In this document: one piece after another, positions 32,132 through 43,611 of the stretch
Layout of the letters: every line of letters begins with the position of its first letter
Numbering within the stretch: the first letter of the stretch is position 1
Source: Lepidurus packardi
Taxonomy: Eukaryota; Arthropoda; Branchiopoda; Notostraca; Triopsidae
Assembly: GCA_023053545.1 (NCBI GenBank)
Contig: JAKZAN010000069.1
Coordinates: 62,001-126,000 of the forward strand
Direction of reading: 5' to 3'
Length of the DNA: 64,000 nucleotides
Notes under the pieces: model-generated
The model's input: only the letters and a program-made list of their open reading frames with translations
Told to the model about the DNA's origin: nothing
Database searches by the model: none
Program-made: the position numbers and the translations under genes

Positions 32132-33836
32132 TAACGTGGGGTTCAAACCTTGTGCAGACTTCGGTATATTGACTGCATTTTTCAACCAATTTCTCACAAT
32201 CCGAAGATTTGCATCGTCGTTCTGTTGCATCAACACTGGTGACAAATCATGACTTGCTATAGTTGAGACCCCAAAACGATCTCCCAAAGGTGAAACACAA
32301 GGTATTTCACCATATTCTTCATCTTCTTCTTCCTCATTTCCATCCGTCACTTGGCCACACTGAGAACAGGGTCTTCGCGAAAGGGCATCCGCATTCGTAT
32401 GCTTCTTACCGGGACTATGTATAATTGAAAATTGATAACTCTCCAATTCCTGCAACCATCTCAGCATCTGGCCAGTCGGATTCTTACAAGTTTTTAACCA
32501 CGCCACTGCACTGTTGTCAGTTCGTAGAGTGAAAGGTCGTCCTAAAAGGTAGTGCCCAAATTGGGACATGGCAAATTTCACAGCTAACAATTCCTTTCTA
32601 GTAACACAGTACTTCGATTCAGGCCTTGTTAAAGACCTACTGGCGTAAGCTACGGGCTTTTCCTCGCTATCCACCAATTGATTCAACACCGCATCCGGCC
32701 CAACATTACTGGCGTCGTGTCCACTATAAATGGTTTCGTCAGCTCTGGATACGTTAGAACGGGAGCTTCGCTCAGTTTCTCTTTTAGCTCCGTAAAAGCG
32801 TTTTTACACTCTTCTGTCCAGTCAAATTGCACACTTTTCTCAGTAAGATGATACAATGGCTTTGCAATGTCTGCGAATCGCGGAACAAACCTTCCTTAGT
32901 ATGAGGCTAAACCCAAAAACCGATGAATCTCATCCGCAGATTTCGGTTGAGGCCATTCAGATATTGCCAAGGTCTTGTGTGGATCGGTGTGTACACCCGC
33001 CTTGCTTATTACATGTCCTAAAAATGGGACCTCGGAACACAACAATTTACAGTTGGAAGGTTTTATCTTCAAATTACTGTCTTCAACACTTTGAAAAACT
33101 TCACTAAGGCGTTGAAGATGTTCGTCAAACGTCTTACTAAAAACTATCACATCGTCCAGGTAGATTAAGCATATCTTCCATTGAAGACCTTTTAGAACCA
33201 ATTTCATCAGTCGTTGGAACGAGCTAGGTCCATTACACAAGCCAAATGGCGTGACATTGAACTCATATACTCCACTGGTTGTTTGAAATGCCGTTTTTTC
33301 TTTTGATGATTCCTCCAATTCGAGCTGATTGTAACCGCTGACTAGATCTAATGTCGAAAAATACTTTGACCCCGCGAGAGCATCAAGAGTGTCATCTATC
33401 CTTGGTAGAGGATATGCGTCTTTAGTTGTCAAATTGTTTAGGCCTCTGTAATCCACGCATAAGCGTAGAGTCCCATCCTTTTTTTTACCATCACGACAGG
33501 TGAACTCCAAGGGCTATTTCAAGGAGTAATTATGACCTTCTGATCGAGAAGATCTGTCACCATCTCCTCCAACTGAGGTTTCCAGTGAGCCGGGACCCTC
33601 CGAGGATGAACTCTCAGAGGTGGGTTGAAACCCGTGTGGATTTCGTGACGTAACAAGGATGTCCGTCCCAGGTCTTTCTTATGAAGAGAAATCACTTTTT
33701 TGTGCTTCTGTAAAAGCTCTTCTAATTTGCCTTTCTCCAGTGGCGAAAGTCCTTCTGAGACTTCAAACAAGTTCAACAACGCAGAATTTTCTAGCTCTTC
33801 TACAGGTCGATTTTCGACATTACAAATTCCCTTCAC
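32132..33836 (-). pseudogene. gypsy-2 reverse transcriptase and RNase H
   Basis: Reads on the minus strand from 33836. An RT N-terminal region ends at a TGA near 33519, and the frame shifts at an A-run near 33490. The RT palm has LRLCVDYRGLN, YFSTLDLVSGYNQL, FNVTPFGLCNGPSSFQRL and the intact active site YLDD (about 33165). A TAA sits at about 32896, then the frame shifts near 32715. RNase H has EKPVAYASRSL, LRTDNSAVAWL and a C-terminal HTNADALSRRP. The frame then reaches the BEL-1 junction at 32132. Motifs place it in Ty3/gypsy; at least four lesions make it non-functional. Confidence 0.85.
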
Positions 33837-33963
33837 ATTTGTGCTCTCAGAATACAGTGATAGAGCGTCACATTCGCTTTTAACCGAACCGGAAAAGGTG
33901 CAGAATTAACTACTCTTACCGGAATTCTTCCGTCAGACCTGGTAACAAGGGCTTTACCAACCA

Positions 33964-34654
33964 TCACATTTTTTTCCAAAGCTGCCTGTCTCCCTCAAAA
34001 ATACCGGAATATCCCTTCCAATGGGGAACTTGAACTGCAACCACCATTTCGTGATGAGCTGGAATTAGCAATTGTTTATCCGCAACCACAGCCACCGTAA
34101 AACAAGATTCACTGATTAAAGGAGTAGTTACGGACTTGTACTTGAGAAGCATCTGCTCAAAGTCTACCACCATTTTATTGCGACGCAGGAAATCTCGTCC
34201 CAAGATAAAATCCGGAAAGATGTCAGAACTCAAAAACACTTCGTGTTCAAAATCTGTCCCCAGCACACCAAACTTCAGTTTCACTTTTCCGAGCAATGGT
34301 AACGTATCATTGTTCGCCGTTTTTGCACTGATATTAGCTGGTTCTATTTTTGGTACTGGATTAAATAGTTTTAACACGCAAGGTTTTACAAGTGTAATGG
34401 CTGAACCAGAGTCTACAAGAAAGGGCACAGAAATATCATTCACTGTTCCTTCAACATAAGCCGGCACTACCCCCACATTCATTACTGAAGCTGATTTCCT
34501 TTGCGATTTGACTCCTTTACCACGATTGAAGCAACGGTTGTCCTTCTTTCCACCCAATCTTGTCAAAATTAATTCCATGTTTTTTTCCATATTAGCCATC
34601 CTCTGGTATAAATCAGAAGGTGCCGAAAAATCAGGACTCAACCTTCCGTTAAAA
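33964..34654 (-). pseudogene. gypsy-2 Gag remnant and aspartic protease
   Basis: About 225 codons open on the minus strand up to the truncation point near 34654. A short basic Gag tail (CFNRGKGVKSQRKS) is followed by the retropepsin active site FLVDSGSAITLV (about 34410), a flap region and FILGRDFLRR. There is no ATG at the first codon, so the N-terminus was lost when the element was truncated. A stop at 33964 separates it from the RT part, which begins in a different phase. Confidence 0.8.
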
Positions 34655-34848
34655 AAATGCGTACAGATGAATATGAAAATTCAAAAACCCCAGTGAAATC
34701 GATGGCCAGTCAAGAAGTTGAAAAGGAAGGAAATGCAGAAAGAACCAATTTTACCAGTAAAACGATCAACAAGTACAAAAAAAAGAACGTACCAACTACC
34801 AAATCACAGAGAACTGCTGCGACGAGGGCAGGCAGAACCCCACGCTAA
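34655..34848 (+). pseudogene. C-terminal part of the second non-LTR element's ORF1
   Basis: A basic, Lys/Arg/Thr-rich frame (MRTDEYENSKTP ... RAGRTPR) that ends in TAA at 34846-34848, directly before the ATG of the endonuclease ORF. Together with 23216-23758 it would form one ORF1 split by gypsy-2. The basic tail fits an RNA-binding role. No zinc knuckle is visible. Confidence 0.5.
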
Positions 34849-34849
34849 T

Positions 34850-35090
34850 ATGGATGCTTTAAACGAAGAAATTAAAACATGTAGTTTAAATGTCAGAGGA
34901 CTGAAACAATCGATGAAACAAAAACTCATGACAAACTGTATAGAACAGTATGAACTAGATGTAGTGTGCCTTCAGGAACTCAATACGGATTTCAAGCCAA
35001 ATCCTGATAGGTTCAATCTTATTTGTGATGTGGGACTGGAAAACCAGGTATAGGTATTCTCGTCATTGCCAGACCGAACATGCCCACCGA
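34850..35090 (+). pseudogene. ORF2 start (endonuclease domain) of the second non-LTR element
   Basis: ATG two bases after the ORF1 stop. The frame reads MDALNEEIKTCSLNVRGLKQ, then LDVVCLQEL, which are the Asn and Glu motifs of the apurinic-type endonuclease that nicks target DNA. A frame change near 35045 leads to GIGILVIARP and then stops. The rest of ORF2 is not present downstream. ORF1/ORF2 almost touching is usual in LINEs. Confidence 0.65.
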
Positions 35091-35099
35091 GGAATAGGT

Positions 35100-35441
35100 G
35101 GGCTAAGCGAAGCAAAACAGGAGAGAAATGCATGCGAATGGAAAAGCATTTAAGTACACCCGAACGCAAAACAACGACGAAAGCTTAAGCCTGCCAAGAA
35201 GTTAGAAAACAAAAGAAGCCGTTCAAGTTGTCTGGGACACAGGCATAGAGGTCTTCCAGTACTTCTGAGATAAGGCTCCCCGAATATTGTGACTTTCATC
35301 AAACCCAGAACATACTCATCAGAGAGGCTAACAACGCAGGCAATAAATGTTATTCATGGGCAAACGCGAATATAGTGACAAGTTGTTAGGAAAACTGAGG
35401 CGACCATGCGTCCCCCTGTATCACAGAAAGTAACCTGCAAG
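35100..35441. other. Gene-free stretch between the LINE fragment and the hAT candidate
   Basis: No open frame with a familiar motif. It may be divergent ORF2 remnants. I see no repeat shared with other parts of the window. Confidence 0.3.
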
Positions 35442-36222
35442 CAGGCCCGTACCCAGGGGGGGGGGTTCGGGGGGTTTAAACCCCCCCCCCGAAATGTGTC
35501 CGCAAATGAAAAATATAAGTTTTTCTAGCATATGGTACTTGAGAAGTTTATTTCGAATGGAGCTTTGGTTTTGTTTGACTGTTTTGAAGCTCGAACAACG
35601 CGATAACTTTTCTCCTTTTTCGTATCCTCCTTTGCTTTTTCCTTACCGGAAAGCTGTGCAAATGGAGGCGAGCTGGAGAAACCTTCATATTTTCTTTTTG
35701 CGTTACGTTCCTTCGGGCCTTCGCTGTTTCTCCCCCACAAGTAACATTTTTGTAACTTTTTCTTTCCCCCGTGTTATCCCCTTCCTGTCTTGCAGAAAGG
35801 AGTGGAAAGGAAAACACGGGAGTTTTTAAACGTGGTCGAAGTCAAGCTAGCTCAGTTTCATATCTGAGACTTCCCAGACAACAAGCTTAGCGTGTTAGGT
35901 CGTATTCGCTAGTTTCTCGATTCGTTACCTCAGTTTAGGTCTGTGATCATTTCACAGGTTGAGTTACGAAGCGCAAAGTAGACATCAAATCTTACTTCCT
36001 ACCTAAGGCAGTAAAGGTGGAAAATTCTGTGACACCTGGACCTGGGTGTTCAACTACTCGAGAGGACTTGGCAGCTAACCAGCAAGAGGCCACAGGCGAT
36101 TCCAGTGGATCGCAACCAGGTACTTCTCTGCTATGTCAGGTAGCTCGTCCACTTCTCGGGTTTCCGCTTTTCCAAACGACATAGGAAAATTTCTTAGCAT
36201 GTAATCTGAGCTAGACTCCACT

Positions 36223-38378
36223 ATGAAACTTAGCTTACTTAAATATCCATGGGTACCTGATTTTTCTTACCGCTTCCCCGTTACGGGACCAAGAAACCTA
36301 AAATTTCAAATTGGCTGGCTTAGCCGTTTCTCGTGGCTTTCCTATTCTCCGTCTGAAGACGGAGCATTCTGTAGGCCCTGTGTGTTCTTCGCGGCAGAAA
36401 AAGGGGGTAAGGGTTCGCATCAGAAACTGTCTCTATTTGTTTCTAAGCCTTTTAATAATTGAAAAAAAGCGCTCGGAGAATTCAAACGCCATAGTGAAGC
36501 GCAGTTTCATCGAGATTCTATGGTTTGCGCAGAGAACTTTGTTTATGTTTGCGAAAACCGTCAGGGTAGTATTATCGAGCAGCTGGACACAGCTAGGAGA
36601 ACACAAGTCCAAGAAAACCGACAAAGGCTAAAACCTATTGTCGAGACGATTATTTTCTGTGGACGGCAACAACTTGCCCTTCGAGGCTCGAACGATTCCG
36701 GTCCTATTTTGATTGACGAGCCGGAACCTCTTATTAATGACGGCAATTTCCGCGCTCTCCTAAGAATGCGCGCTAAAAGCGGCGACGAGATTCTTAAGGA
36801 ACACCTCCGTTCTGCTTCTGCAAACGCTATGTATATTTCAACGAGAATCCAGAACGGGTTAATAGCGGTGTGAGGAGAGTTGATCCAGCAGGCTATAGTC
36901 AGGAACATTAGCGCAAGCCCTTGCTTCTCTATTCTCGCTGACGAAACAGCGGACATTTCTAACATTGAACAACTTTCAATTTGTGTTCGTTACTTAACAA
37001 GTGGCAATCTGCAAGAGGATTTTCTAGGCTTTGTTCACGTTGATGACTTAACAGGGCAGGGTCTTGCTAATACTATCCTCCAGTACTTAGAAAATCTCGG
37101 ATTAGAAATGCATAAGCTTGTCGGACAGGGCTACGATGGGGCTGCCTCAATGAGTGGCCATCTCAGGGGTGTCCAAGCTATCATACGCGAGAAGTACAAA
37201 AAAGCAACTTATCTGCACTGCAGTGAACACAGCTTAAATTTAATTATATCTTCAGCTTGCTCGATTGCAGCTATTAAACAATGCTTTGGAACGTTGTCAC
37301 TTATCTGTAATTTTTCGGCTCCTCGCGGCTTCGTACTCATGTCCTGAGACAGAAAATTCAGCAGTTTATGCCCGATAACCGTAAGCAAAGTCTGGTCAAC
37401 CTTTGTGAAATCAGGTGGGTGGAGCGCCACGATGCCGTTATCCGCCTTCTCGAGCTTTACGAGCCCGTCCTACGATCCCTCGAATATCTTAAACAAAATG
37501 CAAGCAACGCCGAGACTTCTGCGAAAGCTGTACAGTTGTTGGATGCTATGCACCAAAGTCAATTCATCGTCACTCTTCATGTCGCTAGAGAACTCTTTTC
37601 TCTTACGCTTCCTCTTTGTAAAGTTATCCAGTCTACTGACTGTGACTTAGCGGATGCTTGCAAACACGTTGAAACGGTCTTGAGCAGCGTCAAGGAAATG
37701 CGACAGAATGCAGACACCTCTTTCACTTCGATCGTTAGCGATTCGAAGAGCTTAGCTGCTAAGTTAGGCATTGAAATGACTCATCCGCGTACAAGAGGCA
37801 AGTTAAGTACAGACAATGACTCAAGCTTAAATGATTTCTACAGAAGAACGATTTTCATTCCGTTCCTTGATCATTTTATAGGCGAGCTTGAACGACGATT
37901 TATTGTTCATCAGAGTCTCCTTTCTTCGCTTAGCTCGATAATCCCCTCAAAAATTACAGGGGCAGAAATCGCGCAACTTGATACGAAATCTTTAGAAGAT
38001 TTTTATGGTGACATTCTTCCCGAAGCAGATTGCTTAAAGCAAGAGATTGCTCTCTGGCGTTCAAAGTGGGAAAATATTCCACAAGTCGATAGGCCATCTT
38101 CTGCATTGACTGCACTTGAGGCATGTAATCCGGCATACTTTCCGAATGTTTCTCTTTTGCTTGCAGTTATCGCCACATGGCCGGTTAGTACGGCGACAGC
38201 GGAAAGAAGTTTTTCGAGCCTGAGAAGGCTAAAAACATGGTTGAGAAGCTCAACCGGAGAGGACAGACTAACAGGCCTAGCTCTTCTGTCTGTACACAGA
38301 ACTGTTCCTCTCTGTTCTGAAGAAGTTATAAATGTATTTGCAGGGAAGAAAAATCGTCGTTTAGATTTCGTCTTGTAA
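36223..38378 (+). pseudogene. hAT transposase (TTF zinc finger, DUF4371-like), inactivated
   Basis: The first frame has the TTF-type finger (FQIGWLSRFSWLSYSPSEDG, FCRPCVFF). TGA at 36460 and TGA at 36871 lie in frame. The catalytic part follows: SILADETADISNIEQL with the Asp, GQGYDGAASMSG, and HCSEHSLNLI. The frame shifts between 37300 and 37368, then runs open to 38378 with RWVERHDAV and the C-terminal dimerisation block (STATAERSFSSLRRLKTWLR). The domain order is that of hAT elements related to ZMYM-type and 52-kDa-repressor-like proteins. Two stops plus one frameshift make it a pseudogene. Confidence 0.9.
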
Positions 38379-38921
38379 CTTTCTTTTTGAGAATCAACAA
38401 TAGCTTTTGCGGATGGCTCTTTTATTTTGACATTCTATTTATAATATGTATTACTTAGTATGGTATTTTAGCATAACAGTACTAGAAGCTTCATATTTCT
38501 CGTTAGTAGTAATTCATGGCAAATAATTATATTGGTAACATTACTTAGTTATCGTTATTAAACTACTTTCATAATTTTCTGCATTTTTATTTTGTTTATG
38601 ACAATTTATACTATTATTTAAATTTATATGTTTATATTAATATTATGTTTTTGCAAAATAGTGCACTTCATGTTTATAAATGTTACACTCATAGGGCTTA
38701 TTCCACGAGCAGTTTCCTGGGTTAATAAACCAGATGCGACACTGTAGAAACCGTACGACGCTAGCATAGCAGGGAACCAGGCTGAGGCCGCCATTTCTTG
38801 AGAGTTTATATTTGGGTTCCCAGTTGTTACTAGGATACCGCTGACGCTTCGTCAGACAAGTCATTGTATTGTAAACAACAGTTGATATTATTGTAAAGTT
38901 AAACTGTGAAGAATTTGGAGA

Positions 38922-40763
38922 ATGAAGAGGTGCTGGGTACCTGGATGTAAGTCAGAGTCCGGAAAGAAGCTGTCCAAGTTTATGAAGGACACGGGACTAA
39001 ATATATCGTTTCATGAAGTTCCGAAAGATTATGTGTTATTAGAGGAGTTCTGTAGAAGAATCGAGCGAGAGATTGGTCCGCACAGGCACGTAAATAAAGT
39101 TTCCTTGAATAACACAACTATAGAATATGCTTACATCGCTTGCCTCGAAAAAGAACTTGACGAAGAAAGGAAAAGAAACCTTGAATACGAAGCACTCCTA
39201 GAGAAACGGTCTATCGACATGCTGAAAATCCGTGAAGATCTAGTCCGTACGAAAACGAAGATTTCCATGTCAAAAATCAAAATTGCGGAACTGAAGTCCA
39301 AATTGAAAAGCGCACAGGCGAACATTCAGCTAGTTAAAAAAGAAAGGGAAAATTTAAAGTTTCAACTTGAAGTGGCAAATTTACGCTTTGATCATCGGGT
39401 GTTACAAGGAGAAATAGAACTAGCAAAGGAGCAAAATTAGAAGCAGGATTTGGTTGCGGAGCTTACAGACCTGAAGACAAATGAGCAAAAAATCACAGCA
39501 GACATTGAAGCAAGCCTTAAAACTTTATCACTGTGCAGATTAAGTTTCAACGATATTAAGGATGACCCGAACCTCCTCAAGTTTTATGCAGGGATGGAAC
39601 AAGTAGAAGTGTTTAACGCACTTTATGAGTATCTAGGCGCTGGAGAAAACGGCGCAAATGTTTTCATGTGGCGTGGTGATGCCGAGTGTAAGGAAATTCT
39701 TTCGCCGCCCAGGATCGGAAAAAGAAAATTAAGCGGGAAAGATCAACTTCTCGTCGTTTTATGTCGCCTTCGTCTCAACTTATGCGAGCAAGACCTAGCT
39801 CACAGATTTGGCATTAGTCAATCAACTGTTAGCCGTACGTTAATAAGTTGGATTCAGTATATGTATCTCCGACTCGGTTCCATGAAAATTTGGCCTTCAA
39901 AAGATTTCGTTGTGCAAACAATGCCGGAGGACTTTAAGGCGAAGTATCCGTCAACGCGCGTGATCATTGACGCGACCGAACTAAAATGCGAAAGCCCAAA
40001 TAGTTTTATGCTAAAAACTGGACTGTACTCATTTTACAATTCGACGCACACATTTAAAGGGCTTATTGGAATAGCACCAAATGGCACTCTAACGTTTGTT
40101 TCTGGCCTTCATTCGGGATCAATTTCAGACAAGAAAATTACATTACAAAGTGGACTCCTAGATCAAGAATTTAGCATTGGCGATAGCATTATGGCAGATA
40201 AGGGGTTTGATATAGAAAAAATCTTACCCAACGGAGTGACCCTTAACATACCGCCATTTAGAGGGACAGGTCGCCAGTTTTCTCTGGACGAGGTTAAAGA
40301 AACTGAAGAAATAGCAAGACTACGAATTCATGTAGAACGTCGAATTGGACGAATTAAGACATTCAAAATTCTGTTTCACATGGTACCAATGTCTTTAGCT
40401 CCAGTTATAAACCAAATTTGGACCGTTTGTGCGTTGCTCACAAATTTTCAAACGCCGTTGATGCAACAGAAGATTGAAGATCCCATGGAATTGCCAGTTT
40501 ATGTGGAAGAAATAGAAACTGAGATAAGTTCTGTACTGGAAGTAGGAATGGAAAATAGAGGAGGTAGTGATGACGAAACTGAGCACGAAAACTCGATTGA
40601 GGAAGGCTTCGAAGGTAAGCTGTATTTCGACTTTATCTACTACACTAGCTTATTTGTATTTCTACTTTTCCGTAGTAATTAAATCGTACGTACTTCTTGG
40701 CAGTAAATAATTTGAAAATATTTTATTGAACTTACAGATGGCTTGGTTAATTTTTCTGAGTGA
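38922..40763 (+). CDS. THAP/DDE transposase of ISL2EU-2 (one internal TAG)
   Basis: ATG 38922 gives MKRCWVPGC, the first half of a THAP finger with the SFHEVPKD motif. The second half of the THAP domain, present in ISL2EU-1 as a separate exon, is missing. A long coiled coil (about residues 70-170) ends at TAG 39438, after which the same frame continues to 40610. The catalytic domain shows DLAHRFGISQSTVSRT, RVIIDATELK (Asp), FKGLIGIAPNG, IMADKGFDI (Asp) and HVERRIGRIK (Glu), so the triad is complete. A last intron (GTAAGC near 40614 to TTACAG near 40738) gives a short acidic end with a stop at 40763. The single stop and THAP loss suggest a nearly intact but probably inactive copy. Confidence 0.82.
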
Positions 40764-40949
40764 GTCATGGATGACATATCATATGAGGAACAACATCCCG
40801 GAAACGTTAAATATAAAAACAATCAGTTGAATAATTTGGGACTAATGTTGGAGAAGTAAAACCAAGGCAAACTTTAGGATACCTACAACTATACTTGGTA
40901 ACACTAGGATATAAAACTGGGTAACTTGTATATTTGAAATTTGTTTGAG

Positions 40950-42685
40950 TCAGAGTTCAGGTGACTTCGAGAGATTTTGTTCGGACTCTCTTTGGTTTGA
41001 ATAAAACGGAATTGCGTATTGCACATAGAAGTCAGTCAATTTTATACTGATTTCGTTCCACTTGTCTTGGTCGAAATGAATTCTTTCGATTATAAGACCT
41101 TTGTACGTGTAAACTACAAAATCACACCAGTCGGCACCTGACAAGGCCATTTGTCCTAATACTTGGTAATAATAATCATAGTTTCTTTTGAGTTTAGGTT
41201 TCTCGTCGACTAGGCTAACGTAGAAATTTTTGCAAGAAAGGCACTCTTGGGGCTTTTTTGTCCTGATTGAATAAGGACATTTTATTTCAATAATTCCATG
41301 TGGGGACAGTTCTGCGGAATCGTAGACCCGACTGTCTGGACTAGCAGCAAGCCAGGGCGTTTGCGGGTTCACGACGAGACCAACATAGTCTTCTACGTAA
41401 TGTAGAACGTAACTTCTACGTAATGGCCCAAACGTGTTAGCTCTGCCTGATAGCGTTTTGCGGCTACGGATTCATTTTTCTTGCCAAAACTAACGGCTCT
41501 AATTCCGTTAAGATTCTTTGACAGCAGGACGTTCTTTACTCCTGTCTCTGTCCATGGTGCAACCCGGTTGACTACCAGTCCAAATTTACTCGCTGTCAGC
41601 CTAAATATGAATAGAAGAGGTTTTTAAAATTAAGCTTTTTACTATTGGCGTTTTTTTTGCCTCAGCTTTCGTGAAATTTTCCCTGTATGACTGTCGGATT
41701 GTGCCCTACTATTCTTCTCGATTTCTCGCGACTCAGCAGCTGATACTCTAATAAGACTGAGGAAACCTTCCCTGAAACGCTCTAGTAGAGAGTTTCCACG
41801 GACCGGTAATGAAAAGCCGTCCCAACCGGAGCTTTGAAATTGTGTGCGAGTGGAGATTTGACAAGGGTCAATGTTCGTGACAACCTATTAATTCAAATCA
41901 CCTAAAATTTGTAACAATTCTTTGTTTAGAGTAGTAACGAATCATACCGAGTAATCTGAGGCATTACTACGAAGTTGGTAATATAAAGTGCAATCCTCAC
42001 GAACATCTCCGATTCGTGTATATTGTAAGGGTACAGACGTGGACGAAGTGTCTGGCAAAACTTCGGCCATGACATTCTTTCTTGATTGAAAGCTTTCCGC
42101 CAGTTTATCTAGGGCTTCGTGTTGTTCAGTAGTGGAGAAAGTTTTCACTGAAGGACGAAAAATGAGGGAACGCGTGTGACTATTATCGCTTAAGCGAAAA
42201 TAAAATTGTTCTCTGGAACGGATTACACCCCATTGCTGGGGACGGCTAGTGCATGTTATCTCTGGGGGAACTTCCTCAAACCCAGAGCATTTGTAGGAAC
42301 TTAGCACCTTCAAAGTTGCTATAATATGGTTACAGTAACCACTAATGCCTACAGCACAAGTACATGAGGCTTTCTTTATTACGTCTTGCCATGTTTGTAT
42401 GGACAATGCGGTTTTTAAAAATAGCATAACATCGTGAGGCTTCTCATTCTTTCGGAAACTCCGAAAGCATTTAGCTCGTACCTGAATACAGTTATCTTCT
42501 GTCTGCGAAGTTTGGACCTTACTAATATACTGTTCTTTTTGGAATGTTTCGCTTCTCCTATAATGCCTTTTTCCTTCAGTGCACTGATTAAAGTAGTCCT
42601 TAATTACACTCTCACTAAGAAAAGGAACGTAAGTCAGGCAAGTTGTCCAATCTGAATTTTTATTTAGTTCCATATTGTCACGCAA
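40950..42685 (-). pseudogene. SWIM/YqaJ accessory protein of ISL2EU-2, with a small insertion
   Basis: Exon 1 (42685-41942, 247 residues, MRDNMELN at the start) has a SWIM finger (CAVGISGYCNHI). The intermediate exon near 41600-41400 reads LTASKFGLVVNRV and FGKKNESVAAKRY. A small duplication near 41390-41415 repeats ACGTAGAA and shifts the frame. The YqaJ core then follows (41372-40950): WLAASPDSRVYD, GIIEIKCPYS, YYQVLGQMALSGADWCDF. The EIKC and Q residues match the nuclease active site of YqaJ/lambda exonuclease. It converges on the transposase gene with only about 190 bp between them. Confidence 0.8.
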
Positions 42686-43611
42686 TTTTTCTACTCACAG
42701 AAAAATAAATACGTAACTAGAGTTCGGAAAGTCGTGTATATTTGACTAATTTTCCCAATTATCACTCTCTGACTGTCCCCACCAACCACGCTCACTATCC
42801 CCTTAGTACTCACTTCTGGCTCTCTCTCTCTACCACCCACCAAAACCATACCCCTTTTATAGGAATAGAGTATAACCTCAGGTCAAGAATGTAGGAAGAA
42901 TGACCCAAGGTTACTAAAAAAATAAGCAGGAAAGGTGAAGGTTAAGTAGTTAAAGGAAGGAAAGATTAAAGTGAAGGACAAGGACAAATACCACCACCAT
43001 TACAACAATTTCGTCACAATATTACAAAAAATAACAACACAGAAGGAATCGCACTGGGTCTCTTTCATGTGTATCACAGACTAAATGGGTAAATAGTGAA
43101 TTCCCGCCACTGTTATTCTAGTGACAGTGGCGAACGTAAATATAAACTCTCCAGAAATGGCTGCTTTTCTCTAGTTCTCACGGTAGCCACCGCCGTACGG
43201 TTTCTACAATGTCGCATCTGGTGGATTAACCCAGGAAACTGCTCGTGGAATTGGCCCTATTAGCAAGTTAATTTTATTTAAATTTATTGCCGCTGACGTC
43301 GACTCCTCCTAGTGGTGGCGGTGGGAAACACCTCTGCGACACGGGTTAAATACGAGGAAACCAACCGGATATTACCTCCGTAAGGTGTAACATGAACCAA
43401 CGTCTCAGTGGCAGGCTAAACGTCGACAAAAAAAGTCTCGCTAGTTTGAATGTGAAAATTAACTGTATGTGTATATAGTTATCGTCTAACTCTCTACATT
43501 CTATATGGAAAACTTGATAGATTAAGATGGTATACGAAAAAAATAGGATTTCAAATTCTCGGGTTAACCCCTCCCCCCCCCCCCCGAAAAAAAATCCTGG
43601 GTACGGGCCTG

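Larger units (their letters stand above)
23759..34654 (-). mobile_element. Decayed Ty3/gypsy element (gypsy-2), 5'-truncated, carrying a BEL insertion
   Basis: Minus-strand order: protease (34641-33964), RT (33836-32896), RNase H (about 32715-32132), BEL-1 insertion (25560-32126 with CTGCG duplication), integrase (25559-24336), C-terminal tail to 24038, polypurine tract GAAGGGAGAGAG, and one LTR (23759-23977). No 5' LTR or N-terminal Gag is present. Sequence changes abruptly at about 34655 to a plus-strand LINE ORF. There are stops and frameshifts in every domain except the terminal ones. Confidence 0.85.
38693..43258 (+). mobile_element. ISL2EU-type DNA transposon 2
   Basis: Inverted termini of about 130-150 bp: AGGGCTTATTCCACGAGCAG (38693) and its partner ending CTGCTCGTGGAATTGGCCCT (43258). 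The flank is AT on both sides (38691-38692, 43259-43260), the same 2-bp AT pattern as ISL2EU-1. It carries a plus-strand THAP-type transposase gene and a convergent minus-strand SWIM/YqaJ gene. Total length is 4566 bp. It lies inside the hAT candidate. Confidence 0.88.
35442..43611 (+). mobile_element. Candidate hAT-type element, decayed, containing ISL2EU-2
   Basis: The left end CAGGCCCGTACCCAGG (35442) is followed by a G-run. The right end is its inverted copy CCTGGGTACGGGCCTG ending at 43611, preceded by a C-run. Between them, apart from ISL2EU-2, lies about 3.6 kb with a hAT transposase pseudogene. CAG-start termini and this size fit hAT. The expected 8-bp target duplication is not seen (CCTGCAAG against CCAACGAC), so the two ends could belong to different copies. 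Confidence 0.55.

Noticed and set aside
35452-35490. G-run/C-run hairpin as a quadruplex regulatory element
   Set aside because: Part of the hAT-like terminus design; no independent evidence of regulation.
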